This document shows, one piece after another, positions 17,401 to 25,426 of a DNA stretch of 64,000 nt. The DNA is from RUG13409 sp045616985 (GTDB lineage Bacteria; Bacillota; Clostridia; Peptostreptococcales; Anaerovoracaceae): assembly GCA_045616985.1 (NCBI GenBank), contig JAZLHU010000051.1, forward strand, positions 5,984 to 69,983. Reading direction: 5' to 3'. The notes beneath the pieces were generated by a model. That model saw nothing but the letters and a program-made list of their open reading frames with translations, ran no database searches and had not been told where the DNA came from. Position numbers and translations under genes: made by a program. The stretch's first letter is position 1. Each line of letters starts with the position of its first letter.

Positions 17401-18070
17401 GAATATCGGAAGACTCTTTGCGGAAAAGCCGACGGAGCTTTGGGAAAAGGGTGTTCAGGCGCTTGGAATTTTGGCATGTCAAAACCAGCAATACTATGCT
17501 GACGGAAGCGAAAAGCCGTTCAACATTTTAAAGACAAGCCCGGAAATTCTTCCGGAGGTCAATGCGCTTATCGACGTTTCCAATCATCCGGAAAGAAAAG
17601 AGGCAAATAAGGTTCTGCTGGATAAAATCAAAAATGCAATGGCAGATCCTAATCCAAGCCACAGGGAAAATACAGCAATGATAATCGATTCCATGAGTGA
17701 TATTGCATCTTGCGAATTGATCATTAACGGAGGAGTAAATAATTTTAGTGACGATATGTCAAAGGTAAGCCCGGGCCTCTTTGTTTGCGCCGGTCTTGCC
17801 CGCAGCGGAATCAGGCAATGCCAGAACAATCCGGATCTTGACTTTGATTTCAGAGAAGACTTTGCAGTTCACGAAGACCCGGATAAGCCGCCCGTATCCC
17901 TTGCCGAAGCAAGAGAATCGGTTCTTGACTTTGCAAACAAGTGCACAAGAATCAGAACTGCCGTAAGTAAGCTCAACATGTATACGCAGGAGTATAAGGA
18001 AATAAAAGAAAAGCCGCTTGAAGTTGAACCTGAGAAGCTCACAATCAAGCGTGGATTAAACATTGATTAG
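14495..18070 (+). CDS. Large helical cytoplasmic protein of unknown function, 1191 residues
   Basis: I do not recognise the family. Starts one base after the upstream stop; AAGGGG is within range as ribosome binding site. No signal peptide or membrane segment. Mostly helical and strongly charged; a Lys/Glu coiled coil is evident around residues 845-935 (LQKEMKEAAKKNAQAER). N-terminal 60 residues (EELRQALLENIAKIQQVVPDF) form short helices; the C-terminal 150 residues contain small-residue helices (GLFVCAGLARSGIRQC). Repeated short strings such as EDLEDLD lie around 945. Length, acid/base balance and position upstream of a type IV secretion-like locus make it a candidate structural or cargo protein, an inference only. 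The polyphosphate kinase genes follow within 15 bases. Confidence 0.75.
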   Translation: MPTKEELRQALLENIAKIQQVVPDFAMTEEQIEQCVSDRKYEIFKSLQGKKKLHGKEFDKEKNDIIDQYCDSLATHKSFTRNIGHMCKYENSEEDKAYNKELFSNLTRDDEIGEEARDEYIRRTMNIPFNYDLDFLVSNPSDEELIKYSLEHEDEGAIGMAFSSYLDQLGTDVEYKDPAAMKQFGLLATSFGTYIQNIRSFMESKYYFTMPFSYMSGEQFVRFRDNRDKFPGYNDMIMSGDDSLNDLLTFEEMRRAVPADVQKFKSLNYKPWTRRDYEYTAPKEVRIVGGYENRIEALIAACDMIAGLGEEVAGNKMQSLKSIAANTRLLFSSLNDFPGEEALKNLARAAGDLSRGIYTYIKDKDVAANEDPQFKASVKELENSMKRLDPLKTETGLKSLIRNAKEDREKILSWYNSLKETLKNDPEINLDITKPTDMISIKTCDFKVNEDTISIGDPTEYKGSLSYAFIPKNLSADNHFDSYSAKDEPPYPGSDEQEEIIEAVNSYETAFTVYGNKVLELENAYNMNYAPEKLKRLENELTEAKKERFESYKRFAETNNRIFGAKHAWTLKNQKQFDPNNKEDYKQIKYLYQQAEKGLLYVDLASADSEQKYQIGVNANTKTADIIKTRGANAARPQVIASVFDALKNGEPKERLGRGAEYYDFIAAHYKEFEKENGTDIRFLADFVGKPPVKPAEVAKPGALSWFKRIISFGIANGDFKKYDQYERDLADYNRKAEEYPRLKEEARKRNLASYDGVIKFINKYSKELGMQAPEGVERVGEVTENMIRIHYTEENPLDLSEEYEAKGISQSMLKIEFRVDAAFRIEAHEKPEMFNQDGSIKEDASKEYWNQKKELQKEGDLAGIKKVEDKLSEAREGWKKRIEEKAKQQRLEETKQLQKEMKEAAKKNAQAERVEMGNALSDKRNALYGKSVDIKEQLEDLEDLDVPKDKLVKVSTGWASKSFNEYVKNIGRLFAEKPTELWEKGVQALGILACQNQQYYADGSEKPFNILKTSPEILPEVNALIDVSNHPERKEANKVLLDKIKNAMADPNPSHRENTAMIIDSMSDIASCELIINGGVNNFSDDMSKVSPGLFVCAGLARSGIRQCQNNPDLDFDFREDFAVHEDPDKPPVSLAEARESVLDFANKCTRIRTAVSKLNMYTQEYKEIKEKPLEVEPEKLTIKRGLNID

Positions 18071-18083
18071 CAAGGAGCATGTC

Positions 18084-19499
18084 ATGACAGCAAAAGAGTA
18101 TCGCGACGCCATAAGCGCAAAGCTTCAGGAAATCAAGGCAAAAGGGATCCCGTTTGTAGTATTTATCGACGGCTGGGATTCTGCCGGAAAGGGATATACG
18201 ATCAACGAGCTTATCAAGGGTATCGACCCGAGATTCTACAGCGTTGTATCCGATAAGATATATGCGGAGTTCGAGCGTTTTCCTTTTCTCTACAGATATT
18301 ATGTTCAGCTTCCCATAGACGGAACATTTAAAATTTTCGACGGAAGCTACATGACATCAACGATCAGCGATTGCTTTAAGGGCAATCTCTCTGTTGATGA
18401 TTATCATGCAAGAATCAGATCCATCAACGATTTTGAAAGGACGCTTCAAAACAACGGCTATATTGTATTAAAGCTTTTCTTAAACATCAGCGAAAAGGAA
18501 CAGCTTAAGAGAATGAACAAAAGCCTTTCGGCAGGCTATAAGTCATGGAAGGTCACAAAGGAAGACAGAAGCCAGAACGCCAATTATAAAAACTGGAAGA
18601 AGAGCTTTGCATCCTTTATGACAGACACAGGCGTAAATGCTCCGTGGCATATCCTTGATGCAGCAGACAAAAAGGATGTTAAGCTTGAAGTCCTTAAGCT
18701 TTTATACGAAACGATAGAAATCGCTCTTGCAAAGGGAAAGCTTGTCGGAGAACCGTACGAAGAGGAATTTGAGCTTGCTCCGTTTACGCCGCTTGCCGAT
18801 ATTGATTTAAGCCCGGCGCTTACAGAAGATGAATACGAAGAAAAGCTTAAAAAGCTTGAAAAGAGGATCCATAAGCTCCACTCAAAGGTTTACAAGAAAA
18901 AAATTCCCGTAATTCTTGCATTCGAGGGCTGGGATGCTGCCGGAAAGGGCGGTGCAATCAAAAGAGTTGCCTATCCGCTGGACCCGAGAGGCTTCTGCGT
19001 AATCCCCGTTGCTTCGCCCCAAGCTTACGAAAAGAAGAGACACTTCCTCTGGAGATTTTATACAAAGCTTCCGAAGACAGGTCATGTTCACATTTTCGAC
19101 CGTACCTGGTACGGAAGAGTTATGGTTGAAAGGCTTGAAGGCTTCTGCGAAGAAGACGACTGGAAGAGAGCATACAACGAGATCAACGAGTTTGAGCGCG
19201 ACCTTACAGACTGGGGCGCAATAGTTCTTAAGTTCTGGCTTCAGATAGATAAGGACACTCAGCTTGAAAGATTTACGGAAAGACAAAACACTCCTGAAAA
19301 GCAGTGGAAGATAACAGATGAGGATTGGCGCAACAGAGAAAAGTGGGATGATTATGAAGCCGCAGTTAATGAAATGATTTCAAAAACATCCACAAAGGAT
19401 GCGCCATGGCATATCATAGAAGCAAAGGACAAGCTTTACGCAAGGATCAAGGTGATGGAAATCGTTGCCGATGCAATGGAAAAGGCGGCAGAGGATTAG
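18084..19499 (+). CDS. Polyphosphate:AMP phosphotransferase, tandem PPK2 domains
   Basis: 471 residues from ATG 18084; AAGGAG six bases upstream decides this over a TTG at 18063 inside the previous gene. Two PPK2 domains in tandem: residues about 1-230 with Walker A FIDGWDSAGKG and 255-470 with FEGWDAAGKGGAIKR, IFDRTWYGRVMVER and the LID-like REKWDDYE. Two-domain PPK2 (class II, Pap type) uses polyphosphate to convert AMP to ADP; only the C-terminal domain keeps the full DR/R catalytic set, as is usual. The gene sits directly before PPK1, so polyphosphate synthesis and use are co-encoded. Confidence 0.85.
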   Translation: MTAKEYRDAISAKLQEIKAKGIPFVVFIDGWDSAGKGYTINELIKGIDPRFYSVVSDKIYAEFERFPFLYRYYVQLPIDGTFKIFDGSYMTSTISDCFKGNLSVDDYHARIRSINDFERTLQNNGYIVLKLFLNISEKEQLKRMNKSLSAGYKSWKVTKEDRSQNANYKNWKKSFASFMTDTGVNAPWHILDAADKKDVKLEVLKLLYETIEIALAKGKLVGEPYEEEFELAPFTPLADIDLSPALTEDEYEEKLKKLEKRIHKLHSKVYKKKIPVILAFEGWDAAGKGGAIKRVAYPLDPRGFCVIPVASPQAYEKKRHFLWRFYTKLPKTGHVHIFDRTWYGRVMVERLEGFCEEDDWKRAYNEINEFERDLTDWGAIVLKFWLQIDKDTQLERFTERQNTPEKQWKITDEDWRNREKWDDYEAAVNEMISKTSTKDAPWHIIEAKDKLYARIKVMEIVADAMEKAAED

Positions 19500-19523
19500 A
19501 CAGAAGAAACGAGGGGTTTGCAG

Positions 19524-21614
19524 ATGAAGATTCCGAAGAATTGCTACATAAGCAGAGATCTTTCATGGCTCGCTTTTAACGAGAGAGTTCTGATGCAGGC
19601 GAAAACAGAAAGCATTCCGATTCTGGAACGCCTTAAGTTTTTGTCCATTTACTATTCTAATCTTGAAGAATTCTTTATGGTAAGAATCGGTTCTCTTGAC
19701 CACAGGGCAAAATATATTCCGAATTTCAGGGACGAAAAGACGGGAAGAACCGCAGCCGAAGAGCTTAAAAAGCTTTTCGCGGCAGTTGCCCGTCAGCAAA
19801 AAAAGGCTCAGGAGATCTACGATAAGCTTGTATCAGACCTTGCCGGCTTCGGAATAAACAAGCTGGACTTTAAGCATCTGTCAAAGGCAGATGAGCTTAT
19901 GACAAAAAGGCTCTTTACTCAATATAAGGACCTTTTGTCTCCAAGGATCATAGACAGCCAGCATCCGCTTCCGTTCCTTACGGGCGGCGAGAGCTATGCC
20001 TGCGTACTCCTGTCTAAAAACGAAAGAGAAAAGCTCGGGATAATTTCCCTGTACAGGCTTCCGAAATATACAAGCTACGAGGATGCGGACGGCAGACAGA
20101 AGCTGGTTATTGTGTCCGAGCTTATCAATTACTATGTTGCAAGCCTGTTCAAAAAATCCGTTGTCAAATCAAGGGCGATCATCAGGGTGACCAGAAATGC
20201 CGACGTTTTCTTTGAGGATTACGAAAAGGAAGAAAAGGAAGATTCCCGCTTTGATATGAAAAAGCTCCTTAAAAAGCGCAAGCGGGCCATGCCTGTAAGG
20301 CTTGAGCTTTTCGGAAAGCCCTCCGAAAAGCTTATCAGTATTCTGACTGAGCAGGTCGGTCTGTCTCCAAAAGAGGTATTTATCGGACAGGTTCCGTTCG
20401 ATCTTAACTTCCCGTCGGTAATTTCCGCAAAACCGGAATACAAATATCCGCCAAGAAAGAGCGTAAAGACGGTTCAACTGGCAAAGGGAGAGTATTTTGA
20501 ATATCTTAAGCACAACGATATTATGCTCAGCTTCCCGTACCAGAGTATTTCAAGCTTTATAGACCTTGTATATGAGGCTGCCGATGACCCCGGCGTTGAA
20601 TCCGTCAGCATTACTCTCTACCGGCTGGCTGCTTCAAGCCGTCTTGCGGCCGCTCTTGCTTATGCGGCAGACAAGGGAAAGGACGTTTTGTGCCTTTTGG
20701 AGCTTCGCGCCCGCTTTGACGAGCAGAATAACGTAGACTACAGCGAGGTTTTGGAGGAGGCGGGCTGCTCCGTTATATACGGTCTGGAAAAGTTTAAGGT
20801 CCACAGCAAGCTTATGCTTATAAAGAAAAAGGACCAAAACGGGGCAATTTCATATATAACCCAGCTTGGGACCGGCAATTACAACGAGGTCACATCGGAG
20901 CAATACACCGATATTTCGATAATTACGGCAGATGAGGCTGTCGGAAGGGATGCGGATCTTGTGTTTAAGGCGCTTGCCATAGGGGAAATTCCGCCTGATA
21001 CGGAGCATCTTCTCATGGCGCCTAAGGGATTTAAGAAAAAGCTTCTTAAGGCTCTTGATAAGGAAAAGGAAAAAGGCCCTGCCGGCAGGGTGAGCATTAA
21101 GGTAAATTCCTTAAACGACCTTGATATTATGCAGAAATTCATAGAATGTTCCCGGGCAGGGGTCAGAATCGAGCTCTTTATAAGAGGTATCTGCTGCCTT
21201 AAGCCGGGTCTTGCCGGATTTACGGACAATATCAGCGTAAAGAGCATAGTGGGACGGTATCTGGAGCATTCCAGAATATATATAATAGGAAGCGGATCCG
21301 ACAAAAAGGTATTTGTAGGATCGGGCGACCTTTTAAACAGAAATACCGAAAGAAGGGTCGAGGCCTTCATTGAAATCAAGTCTCCGGCAATTATGTCCGA
21401 TGTTCTTGAAATTATGGAAGCCTTCAGGGCAGACATAAATAACTCCTGGATCATGCAGCCGGACGGTGCTTATCAGAAGCTTCCGTATGCCGCAGGCAAT
21501 GATTCCTTTGAAAAGCTGTATGATTATTTCAGTAAAAGAGTTATAACACCGGGCAAAATATTAAAGCCAAAGGCTAAATTCAGGTTAAAAGAATTATTTG
21601 CTCTTGCAAAATAA
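19524..21614 (+). CDS. ppk1: Polyphosphate kinase 1
   Basis: 696 residues; ATG 19524 with GAGGGG seven bases upstream (an in-frame TTG at 19518 is too close to it). N-terminal domain begins with the classic NCYISRDLSWLAFNERVL; head domain about 110-310; the two phospholipase-D-like C-terminal domains carry the catalytic histidines: His427 in KVHSKLML, autophosphorylated in this family, and His582 in RYLEHSRIYI. ARFDEQNN is the conserved phosphate-binding motif. It makes polyphosphate from ATP reversibly, usually at the membrane. It follows PPK2 by 24 bases, and the AAA ATPase gene follows after 57 bases. Confidence 0.95.
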   Translation: MKIPKNCYISRDLSWLAFNERVLMQAKTESIPILERLKFLSIYYSNLEEFFMVRIGSLDHRAKYIPNFRDEKTGRTAAEELKKLFAAVARQQKKAQEIYDKLVSDLAGFGINKLDFKHLSKADELMTKRLFTQYKDLLSPRIIDSQHPLPFLTGGESYACVLLSKNEREKLGIISLYRLPKYTSYEDADGRQKLVIVSELINYYVASLFKKSVVKSRAIIRVTRNADVFFEDYEKEEKEDSRFDMKKLLKKRKRAMPVRLELFGKPSEKLISILTEQVGLSPKEVFIGQVPFDLNFPSVISAKPEYKYPPRKSVKTVQLAKGEYFEYLKHNDIMLSFPYQSISSFIDLVYEAADDPGVESVSITLYRLAASSRLAAALAYAADKGKDVLCLLELRARFDEQNNVDYSEVLEEAGCSVIYGLEKFKVHSKLMLIKKKDQNGAISYITQLGTGNYNEVTSEQYTDISIITADEAVGRDADLVFKALAIGEIPPDTEHLLMAPKGFKKKLLKALDKEKEKGPAGRVSIKVNSLNDLDIMQKFIECSRAGVRIELFIRGICCLKPGLAGFTDNISVKSIVGRYLEHSRIYIIGSGSDKKVFVGSGDLLNRNTERRVEAFIEIKSPAIMSDVLEIMEAFRADINNSWIMQPDGAYQKLPYAAGNDSFEKLYDYFSKRVITPGKILKPKAKFRLKELFALAK

Positions 21615-21671
21615 GTTAAAACGAGTTAAAATAAGTTAAAAAACAAGTTAAACCTATTTCAGAGCAGGGAA

Positions 21672-23375
21672 ATGACCAAAGAACAAAGAGAAGAATTAAA
21701 AAAAGAGATGGACAGCCTGCCGAAGGGCGGTATTACTTATAAAACAATAAACAATACTCCCTACGCATATTATCAGTGGCAGGAAAACGGAAAGCAGAAA
21801 AGCAGGACCGTAAAAGGCGATGAGCTTGAAGAGCTTTCGGCAAAGCTTGCCAGAAAAAAAGCCGTAAGAGCCGTCTTAAACGGTTCGGCTCCCCTTGAAA
21901 GCCTTGGAATTTCAAGCAAGATTCAGGATAGGACTCAAAGAGAATACCTTTGCAGCGTAATTGCCGGAGGCGATCTTAAGCATTTAATCGCAAATTCCGA
22001 GGGGAAAATACCGAGATTTGCCCTTAAGGAGCTTGAAGGCTATCTGTATTCCGAGCCAAACGGTAAGATATTTGTACTTTACGGACTTAAGCAGAGCGGA
22101 AAAACCACTCTTATGTATCAGGCCCTTGCCGATATGAAGCCTGCAGACAGAAAAAAGGCCGCTTACGTTCAGCTCCGGGGCAATCAGAAGATAGAAGATC
22201 TTCAAAAGGATCTTTGGAAGCTCCATACCCGGGGCATAAGGTATGTTTTTGCGGATGAGATCACCAATGCAGACGATTTTATTGAAGGCTCGTCTGTTTT
22301 TTCGGAGGTTTTCATTCCTCTTGGCATGAAAATAGTGCTTTCAGGAGCAAATTCTCTGGAATTTGTGTTTGCCGGAAGAAAACATTTGTATGATAAGTGC
22401 ATTTTTTGCCATATAACACCGCTTTTATACAAGGAGTTCTGCGAATTGTTCGGAAAAGTATCCTTTAATGACTACTTAAAATACGGCGGACACTTAAAAT
22501 ATGCAGAAGAAAGGGATATATTTTTGCAGAAAGGCAGAGCCGACGAGCATATAGACAGCTCTGCAACACAAAATATTTCGGCATCGCTTGCCGCATACCG
22601 CAACGAAGTTGCTTACGGATCACTTTGGGATCTTCAAAACACAAAAAAACTTGAAAGTGCCGTCAATCGGTACATAAAGCACATAAATCAGGAAGATTCA
22701 TTTGAAATATTCAAAGAGGCCTTTAAGCTTGAAGGCATTTCAAATCTTAAGGATCTGATTTCCGATGGCTTTTCTGACACAATCACGCCTGATGCCGGAG
22801 AACAGATAAGAAGTTATCTGGATCTGACGGATCTTACCGCGGAAATATCGGAGGATACGGCTGCATCCCGCAGGCTGACGGAGCAGAAGCAGGTCTTTTT
22901 GATTCCGGCGCTTCGCTATGCACAAAGCACGGAGCTTCTTAAAACCCTTATATTCGATTTGATTTTTGCTGACGAAAGCGGCGAAGAGAAGAAAAAGATA
23001 TTAAATATCTCAACGGCGAGGCTTTTGGATGCAATGGTCCGGGACCAGGTGCTTTTGGAAACGTCCATTGCGTTTCTCGGCCCTGACAGAAAAAAACCGA
23101 AGAGAAATGTTGAAATCCAAAGGCTGAAGCTTGAAAATTCAACGGTAGATATGCTTATTTTCTGGCCGGAAAAAAGAGTCTGCCAGATTTACTGCGTATC
23201 TGCCGAGGATGCCGCTCAAAAAGAGCTTGCATCGGCAATTACCGATGAGAAAAATCTTGAAACAATCGAACGCTTGTACGGCAAAATCACCGGCAGGGGC
23301 GTTTTATATCTTGGCCCAAGCTGCGAATTCAACGGAATAATGTACTTGAACATAGAAGATTATCTTACGAAATAA
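21672..23375 (+). CDS. AAA family ATPase with small N-terminal domain (AAA_14-like)
   Basis: 567 residues. N-terminal 60-70 residues (GGITYKTINNTPYAYYQWQENGKQKSRTVKG) form a compact beta domain seen on some DNA-associated proteins of Clostridia; function unknown. Then a P-loop ATPase: Walker A LYGLKQSGKTTLMYQ (about 137-151), Walker B RYVFADEI (about 189-196), sensor-like MKIVLSGANS, and HITPLLYKEFCELFG, which follow the AAA_14/DUF4143 family. The C-terminal DUF4143-like nuclease-type domain is only loosely recognisable (LKLENSTVDMLIFW around 492-505). Members are often accessory proteins of unknown role. Its stop overlaps the next start by one base (TAATG), so the two are coupled. Confidence 0.7.
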   Translation: MTKEQREELKKEMDSLPKGGITYKTINNTPYAYYQWQENGKQKSRTVKGDELEELSAKLARKKAVRAVLNGSAPLESLGISSKIQDRTQREYLCSVIAGGDLKHLIANSEGKIPRFALKELEGYLYSEPNGKIFVLYGLKQSGKTTLMYQALADMKPADRKKAAYVQLRGNQKIEDLQKDLWKLHTRGIRYVFADEITNADDFIEGSSVFSEVFIPLGMKIVLSGANSLEFVFAGRKHLYDKCIFCHITPLLYKEFCELFGKVSFNDYLKYGGHLKYAEERDIFLQKGRADEHIDSSATQNISASLAAYRNEVAYGSLWDLQNTKKLESAVNRYIKHINQEDSFEIFKEAFKLEGISNLKDLISDGFSDTITPDAGEQIRSYLDLTDLTAEISEDTAASRRLTEQKQVFLIPALRYAQSTELLKTLIFDLIFADESGEEKKKILNISTARLLDAMVRDQVLLETSIAFLGPDRKKPKRNVEIQRLKLENSTVDMLIFWPEKRVCQIYCVSAEDAAQKELASAITDEKNLETIERLYGKITGRGVLYLGPSCEFNGIMYLNIEDYLTK

Positions 23376-24076
23376 TGAAAAAAAGAGTTTGGGAACTTGA
23401 TTTTATAAGAGGCGGAGCCATCCTCATCATGATAGCAATCCATCTGGCGGTGGATCTGATGCTTGCCGGAAAGATTGAATACATAGAAAGCTCATTTTTC
23501 TGGTTCGTGAAGCTCTACGGCGGAATAATCTTTGTGCTTATTTCCGGAATATGCGCCGAGTTTTCTAAAAACAACCTGAAAAGAGGACTTGTGGTCTTCG
23601 GATGCGGAATGCTGCTTACCATTGTGACCGCAGCCCTGTATAAGCTCGGAATATGTCCGCAGGACATCCTTATTCAGTGGGGAGTTCTGCATCTGATCGG
23701 ATTTTCAATGATGATTTATCCCCTGTATAAAAAGCTCCCGAAACCCGCTGCGCTTATCCTTGCTTTGGCAATTCTGGCTGCCGGCTATTACCTTCGGGCA
23801 GAGGTCTGGACAACGAATCCTTACCTTCTTCCTTTGGGAATCGAGCCGGTAGGCTTTAAAACAAGGGACTGGTACCCGATACTTCCCAATACAGGCTGGT
23901 TTATGCTCGGAAGTCTTTTGGGCAGGACTCTGTACAGGGAGAAGCTGAGTCTTTTCCCCGACGGTCCGCAGGAAAACGCAATAGTAAGCTTTTTATCACG
24001 CGTCGGAAGAAATTCACTCCGGATCTATTTGATTTCACAGCCTCTTACTTATATAGCGGCAAATTATCTGATGTGA
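23375..24076 (+). CDS. DUF1624-type membrane protein (acyltransferase-like)
   Basis: 233 residues with about seven membrane helices. The N-terminus RVWELDFIRGGAILIMIAIHL matches the start motif of the DUF1624 / heparan-alpha-glucosaminide acetyltransferase catalytic family (ELDxxRGxAIxxMIxxH); the Asp, Arg and His are present. Related proteins move acyl groups across the membrane onto sugars, so cell-surface glycan modification is plausible, but this short form has no assigned substrate. Translation is coupled to the ATPase gene by a one-base overlap. Confidence 0.75.
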   Translation: MKKRVWELDFIRGGAILIMIAIHLAVDLMLAGKIEYIESSFFWFVKLYGGIIFVLISGICAEFSKNNLKRGLVVFGCGMLLTIVTAALYKLGICPQDILIQWGVLHLIGFSMMIYPLYKKLPKPAALILALAILAAGYYLRAEVWTTNPYLLPLGIEPVGFKTRDWYPILPNTGWFMLGSLLGRTLYREKLSLFPDGPQENAIVSFLSRVGRNSLRIYLISQPLTYIAANYLM

Positions 24077-24104
24077 AACGCAATACAAACGAAAAATACA
24101 TATA

Positions 24105-25421
24105 ATGATGATAACGAATTCAGGTACAATATATCGTGGCATATCCTTGGGACTGGATGCATTTTCGCTTCTGATATCTTTGGTTTTGGCATATGCAATA
24201 GGAACGGAAAAGGCTGTAAAAAAGGCCGAAATGAAATATTTTTCAGCCATTGTAGCTTTCAATGCACTTTGCTCAGCCTGCGATTTCGGCGTATGCATAA
24301 ACGAAGGAAACATAAGCACTGCTTCAAGTGTTGAAATGCTTGCCAATCTTTCCTTTGTATTTTCGATGTTTGTATTGCTGTTCTTTTGCTTTTATCAATA
24401 TCACATGATGAGGCAAAGAGTATATGTTTCCGGCGGAATAAATTACAGCTCTGCGTTTACCTGCAACACCTTATGGATAGTATTCTTAATCGGAAACATC
24501 CAGGAAAAGCCCTGGTTTATCAGCGTCAGTTCGCAAGGAATGGTTGAAAGACAGCCTGCATATATTGTTCTTCCTATTGTGGTATGCGTAATCCTGCTGT
24601 TTAATTTCTTCCTTATCCTTTCGGACAGAAAGCATTTAAACAGACACGAGCTTTTCGCCTGGATATCCTACGAGATTTTTCCGGGAATCATATACATAAT
24701 ATATTTTGCGACAGGATTCTTTAGGGAAGCGTTTATGTACGCTGCGGCAAGTCTTTCGCTCATACTTTTATATATCAATATTCACATATCCGGTATAAGA
24801 GAAAGTATTGAAACGGAGAACAGGCTTAGCAAATCCCAGATGCAGCTTATGGTAAGTCAGATACAACCGCATTTTTTGTACAATTCCTTAAATTCCATCT
24901 ATGCCCTCATAGATCAGGATCCGGAAATTGCCCAGGAAGCGGTAAGCACCTTTTCGGATTATCTTCGCCAGAACATCAACGCCTTAAAAAAAGACGAGCC
25001 CGTTGAGTTTGAAGAAGAAATGGAACACACAAAGGCATATTTGTATCTGGAAAAAATACGCTTCGGAGATAAACTCAATATAGAGTTCGATATAAAAGCA
25101 AAGGATTTTAAAATCCCGCCGCTGTCGGTTCAGCCCCTGGTTGAAAATGCAATAAAGCATGGAATAAGCCAAAAGGCTGACGGAGGAAATCTTAAGATAG
25201 CAAGCCGGGAAAACGAAACGGATAATATTATTCAGATTACGGACGACGGCAAGGGCTTTGAAGCCGGAAGGTTTTCCGACGACAAAAAAAGCACTCATAT
25301 CGGAATGGTTAATGTAAGCACAAGAATTCAGACTATGGTATCGGGCAAACTGAATGTAAGCAGTGTGCCCGGCCGGGGAACGATTTGCACAATTACAATA
25401 CCAAAGGATAATAAGAGGTAA
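24105..25421 (+). CDS. LytS-like membrane sensor histidine kinase
   Basis: 438 residues. About seven N-terminal membrane helices (residues 10-230), a short linker helix, then the His_kinase domain with phospho-acceptor His in MVSQIQPHFLYNSLNSIYALI (His about residue 252) and HATPase_c with LVENAIKHGI and DDGKGFEAG. This is the LytS/YehU class, which normally pairs with a LytTR regulator. The nearest response regulator is three genes downstream (28431) and has a SARP-like output domain instead. The membrane part resembles 7TM sensor domains rather than the 5TM-LYT type. No clear ribosome binding site. Confidence 0.8.
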   Translation: MMITNSGTIYRGISLGLDAFSLLISLVLAYAIGTEKAVKKAEMKYFSAIVAFNALCSACDFGVCINEGNISTASSVEMLANLSFVFSMFVLLFFCFYQYHMMRQRVYVSGGINYSSAFTCNTLWIVFLIGNIQEKPWFISVSSQGMVERQPAYIVLPIVVCVILLFNFFLILSDRKHLNRHELFAWISYEIFPGIIYIIYFATGFFREAFMYAAASLSLILLYINIHISGIRESIETENRLSKSQMQLMVSQIQPHFLYNSLNSIYALIDQDPEIAQEAVSTFSDYLRQNINALKKDEPVEFEEEMEHTKAYLYLEKIRFGDKLNIEFDIKAKDFKIPPLSVQPLVENAIKHGISQKADGGNLKIASRENETDNIIQITDDGKGFEAGRFSDDKKSTHIGMVNVSTRIQTMVSGKLNVSSVPGRGTICTITIPKDNKR

Positions 25422-25426
25422 GGAAG

